64,000 nt of DNA from assembly GCA_051453625.1 (NCBI GenBank), contig JBOZIK010000001.1, positions 176,716,017-176,780,016 of the forward strand, in the 5' to 3' direction. Each line of letters starts with the position of its first letter. Position 1 is the stretch's first letter. The notes beneath the pieces are model-generated. The model did no database searches, was not told the DNA's origin, and worked only from the letters and a program-made list of their open reading frames with translations. The position numbers and the translations under genes were made by a program. The stretch comes from Welwitschia mirabilis. Its lineage: Eukaryota; Gnetophyta; Gnetopsida; Welwitschiales. This document shows, in pieces, positions 60,870 through 64,000 of this stretch.

Positions 60870-61659
60870 CCCCCTGGTCACTTGATCAAAATATCCATTA
60901 GTAATCCTTTATCACCAAGCACAAGAAACCCCTTATATCTTACTATAATGTCTTAGTGGGAGTCAATGGGAGGAAATATATCATAATAGAATGTAATTAT
61001 ATAAACTCACATAAACATATTATTAAAACATACACATGCACATGTACACACATACATACACACATGCCATTTCAATAGGGTACCTCATAGCTGCTTCTTT
61101 TATAACATTACATAATGAATCTAATAAAATATAAATATAAAATACCAAAGAGAATAGCCCATATACCACTAATTAAGTTACTAGTCTTAAGAGACTTAGC
61201 TCAAAAGAAGTCAAAGAATAAAGGTTGCTAATTAAATGCCTACTTATTTTAATGAGAATTATAGAATAGTCATCATTACTATATTATTTTATGCATAAGA
61301 TAACAAATAACTACTTCAAATGTTTAACTCAAATGCATGAATGTGTAACAAATTATATTTAAGGATACATATTGGAAAGTATTAAGAATACTAGAAGCAA
61401 TCATAATCATTGAGAAATGTGCTAAACTTGCATCATTACATACACTACTATACATGCATAAATGCTTGGAATCATAACAAATCATACATAATCTAATTTG
61501 TATAATATATTATACATTTAGCTCTCAACTAAAAGATGTTTAAGCATAAACATATGAACATCATGGAAGTTTAACTAGTGGTTACTCCTCCATTTAAGAG
61601 GTCATGATAGTTGTACTTTAAGGAGACGATATAAATACTAGAATGTTGAGTTTGACATC
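60867..61659. other. AT-rich DNA with no recognised feature
   Basis: No gene or transposon end was recognised between the (AT)n microsatellite and the AATAT-type low-complexity stretch. Confidence 0.45.
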
Positions 61660-62020
61660 TTTCTCACCTCTAATACATAATTAAACATATCTACCCTTAT
61701 AATATACTTGTAGTATTATACATATGAGGTAACATAATATAAAATAATATACTGTTGTGCATATCCAACAATAGAATATAACATAATTTTTATGCAATAT
61801 AATACAACATAGTATACAATAAATAATATAATATAATATTGTATGATATAATATAATTATAATATAATATATTAAAATACAAGATAACATAATATAACGT
61901 GTATGTGTAATATTATGCATATATTAAAATATATTATAATATAATACCATATAATATAAAATATATGTAGTATATTCTAATATATAATATAATATAATTA
62001 TAATATAATAAACTTAGGGC
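61660..62020. repeat. AATAT-type low-complexity tract
   Basis: Dominated by AATATAATATAATA-like strings on both strands. The apparent minus-strand open stretch 61681-61920 is a translation of this simple sequence and not a gene. Confidence 0.85.
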
Positions 62021-62722
62021 TAAATATTGATGCTATGCAATTTTAATTGTAGAGAATTTATTATATAAAATAGAAGCCACATAGTTTAAAGTAATTTATT
62101 TGAAAGAAATATATATCTCCTTCTATTTTAAAAATTCTTTTAATGCTTAAGCATAATCTTTGTGATAACATTGAGTTTGTTATTAAAAAGAAAAACATCT
62201 AAAATAATAACAATTGGACTACACCTATGCTTTTATCTATTTCCACTTAACTTTGATGGATCCCATTTAAAATTTTCCTGTAATCACTAATTAAACATTA
62301 AGAGTCATGATTATCCATTCAAAGGGTTACATAGTTTTTACATAATTCTTTAAAAACAATGAGAATAAAACTTTAATTAATTAAAATTAGAAGTTATTGC
62401 TAAGTACCCTATTTAGCAATTGCCTACGACAAGTATTATGAAAGGTTGTTTTGATATTATTTGTTTTCTATACTATTTGCTATAATATCTTTTTAATATT
62501 TTGAATATGGATATAATATAATAAACTAATAATAACATTTTGCAAAGAAGATCCTAAGTAAAGCTTTTCCAAATACATGTGCACATGATGTCAAAGGCAT
62601 GTATGACATCCACTCATGGCTTAAAACTTTGGGATTGAGACATTCATGTGGATATTGTCATAGTACAAGAAATATATTTTAAAAAAAGATCTTTTAAATA
62701 CCTAGTAATAATATGCCTTCAT
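62021..62722. other. AT-rich DNA with no recognised feature
   Basis: No gene or repeat was recognised in this 700-bp stretch. Confidence 0.45.
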
Positions 62723-63420
62723 TTAATGATGTTTTGAGAAAATTGTCAAATAATAAAAATAAAGTGGAAATCTAGAGTTACTTACCAGTCTTGATATCAC
62801 TGAGTTGCAAGGAACAATTGAGAATTTCATAGTTGGATGATGGATGTGATATATCTTTGCTTCTTGTTCATGTAGCCACACTTGTATTACAGAGCATACT
62901 TGTTCTTTTTTTACTAGAACAAATAAATGGTTCTTGTTATTTATGAGCTTTCTATAGGTACCATCCTTTTTCATTCACTACAGTTGGCTTCCTTCTCTTA
63001 GTGATATCATAATGGTGTACTTAGTGCCAACAGTTTTGTTGGTTCTTGGTAGTGGCATGAGTAGATACAAGAATGAATTTATTTTACTTCAGGTAGGTAG
63101 AAAAAATATTTTAAAAAGGCTCAATACTAGAGGACTACACTTTGGCTGTCTCAAAAATTTTTACAGCTCATCGATTCTATTGTATATTATTTTTAAAATT
63201 CATGTGATTCACAAGCTATCCTTCCAATCATTTTTTCATTCAAAATCCTGAGGATTTTACATATATGTAATGAAATGTGATATTCAAGACCTCTTAGCCT
63301 GTGAAATGTTTGAAGAACATGATTAGCCATCTCCAAGTTATAAAATGATTTACTCAAGGTATCATCTTCCTCCTCAAGAACAACATAATCCAAGACATTA
63401 TATAACAAAAGATAGAACAA
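62723..63420. other. Unassigned segment with gene-like composition
   Basis: Less AT-rich than its surroundings, with three open stretches of 75-83 codons: minus 62974-62723, plus 63012-63251 and minus 63420-63193. The first contains IQVWLHEQEAKIYHIHHP and is followed by a consensus-like splice donor (CTGGTAAGTAAC near 62785). The third contains VVLEEEDDTLSKSFYNLEMA. None is a family I recognise. It could be a host-gene fragment next to the copia insertion at 63.4 kb, or chance. Confidence 0.25.
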
Positions 63421-63429
63421 GAATTCTTA

Positions 63430-63730
63430 TATAGAAGAAACAATAATCTGGAGTAGAAACTAACTTTGTTTTTATTAAAGCACATAAGAAACTTACACAG
63501 ACCTGTCTTTATATAGATACTTTACTAACAGACTTCTTAAAACAACTTAGCACTACCCTTGAAATTTCTCAACTACAAACTGAGAAATCCCAATAGAAAA
63601 TTAGAGCTAATAGTAAAATTCCAATAGAAAATCAGAACTAATATTATCCCTAATTAGCAGGAGCAGAAATATGAAATGAGAAAGTAAACAACTAACAGTA
63701 CAACTGAAGTAAGATGTACTAACTTCTAAT
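63430..63730 (-). mobile_element. 3' LTR (about 300 bp) of a right-edge copia element
   Basis: Directly downstream (minus sense) of the RNase H end and PPT. It contains CTATATAAAGACAGG (TATA box, about 63503-63517) and TTTAATAAAAAC (poly-A signal, about 63466-63478). Exact termini are not clear. This LTR is much shorter than those of elements 1-3 and lacks GTCGAC motifs, so the element belongs to a different copia lineage. Confidence 0.6.
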
Positions 63731-63742
63731 GCTCCCCCTTAG
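63731..63742 (-). promoter_or_regulatory. Polypurine tract of the right-edge copia element
   Basis: The minus strand reads CTAAGGGGGAGC and overlaps the last codons of pol, a common arrangement in compact copia elements. Confidence 0.75.
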
Positions 63743-64000
63743 TGCATACTTATGATCAATAACTTCAAGAGCAGCTCTAAAGCTTTCAAACTTAGGATTT
63801 TCTAATGCCTTAGTAAATAAATCTGCAATCTAACTTTTAGAGTTAACTCCTTTAAGCTCTATTTCTTGATTCAAGACTTTTGCCCTAATATAATTATGGT
63901 GAACTTCAATATGCTTTATCCTTCCATGGAAAATAGGATTTGATGCAAGTTTTATGGCACTTTCCTTATCATACTTAATCTGCATAGCATAATCAGTTTT
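63733..64000 (-). pseudogene. RNase H C-terminus of the right-edge copia element
   Basis: The minus strand translation starts at the right edge in KTDYAMQIKYDKESAIKLA. It continues NPIFHGRIKHIEVHYNYIR and IADLFTKAL, the standard C-terminal copia RNase H blocks (NP..H.R.KHI...YH.IR and LADI.TK.L). One in-frame TAG stands at 63832-63830 before IADLF. The rest of pol lies beyond the window. The remnant is better preserved than in elements B and 3, so this insertion may be younger. Confidence 0.9.

Overview
This window is a transposon-dense, AT-rich intergenic stretch of a flowering-plant nuclear genome. No complete host gene was recognised. The evidence is several plant-type Ty1/copia retrotransposons with tRNA-Met primer sites, a probable En/Spm (CACTA) element, long non-coding repeat arrays and microsatellites. 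A monocot with large LTR elements (palm- or orchid-like) would fit, but the species cannot be fixed from sequence alone. It is a scaffold of short contigs with nine runs of N. Five of those runs are flanked by the same 18-78 bp on both sides.

Layout. (1) 1-15.8 kb is a three-level nest of Sirevirus-like (SIRE/Maximus) copia elements. A plus-strand element ('B', 9651 to about 15790) carries GAG-pre-integrase, integrase, RT, RNase H and an extra ORF3. A minus-strand element ('2', 2029-9650) interrupts it. Element 2 has both LTRs, a gag with a zinc knuckle, a protease and its own ORF3, but no integrase, RT or RNase H. A third element ('1', minus, left edge to 2028) interrupts the 3' LTR of element 2. 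(2) 15.8-20.6 kb has diverged repeats, then a small minus-strand gag-only copia element (17960-20534) with LTRs of about 260 bp and an eight-unit 19-bp minisatellite. (3) 20.8-25.3 kb is a non-coding array of modules of roughly 340-490 bp. (4) 25.3-31.9 kb has no recognised gene. (5) 31899-58447 is proposed as one CACTA-type DNA transposon, about 17.6 kb without its insert. It has 12-bp terminal inverted repeats with one mismatch, subterminal repeat arrays on both sides, and one possible remnant of a CACTA protein. (6) Inside it lies a complete but decayed Sirevirus-like element ('3', 40433-49352) with both LTRs, a perfect 5-bp target duplication (GAAAT), degenerate gag-pol and five polypurine-tract-like motifs before its 3' LTR. 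(7) 58.4-63.4 kb has a possible minus-strand LTR, microsatellites and an unassigned segment. (8) 63.43-64.0 kb is the 3' LTR and RNase H end of another minus-strand copia element that leaves the window.

All coding remnants carry stops or frameshifts, so nothing here appears able to move on its own. The points most worth following are the pol-less element 2 that keeps gag, protease and ORF3; a shared ORF3 family in elements 2 and B; the GTCGAC-rich LTRs and multiple PPTs; the gag-only element; the CACTA boundaries; and the repeat module shared by the 21-25 kb and 33-35 kb arrays.
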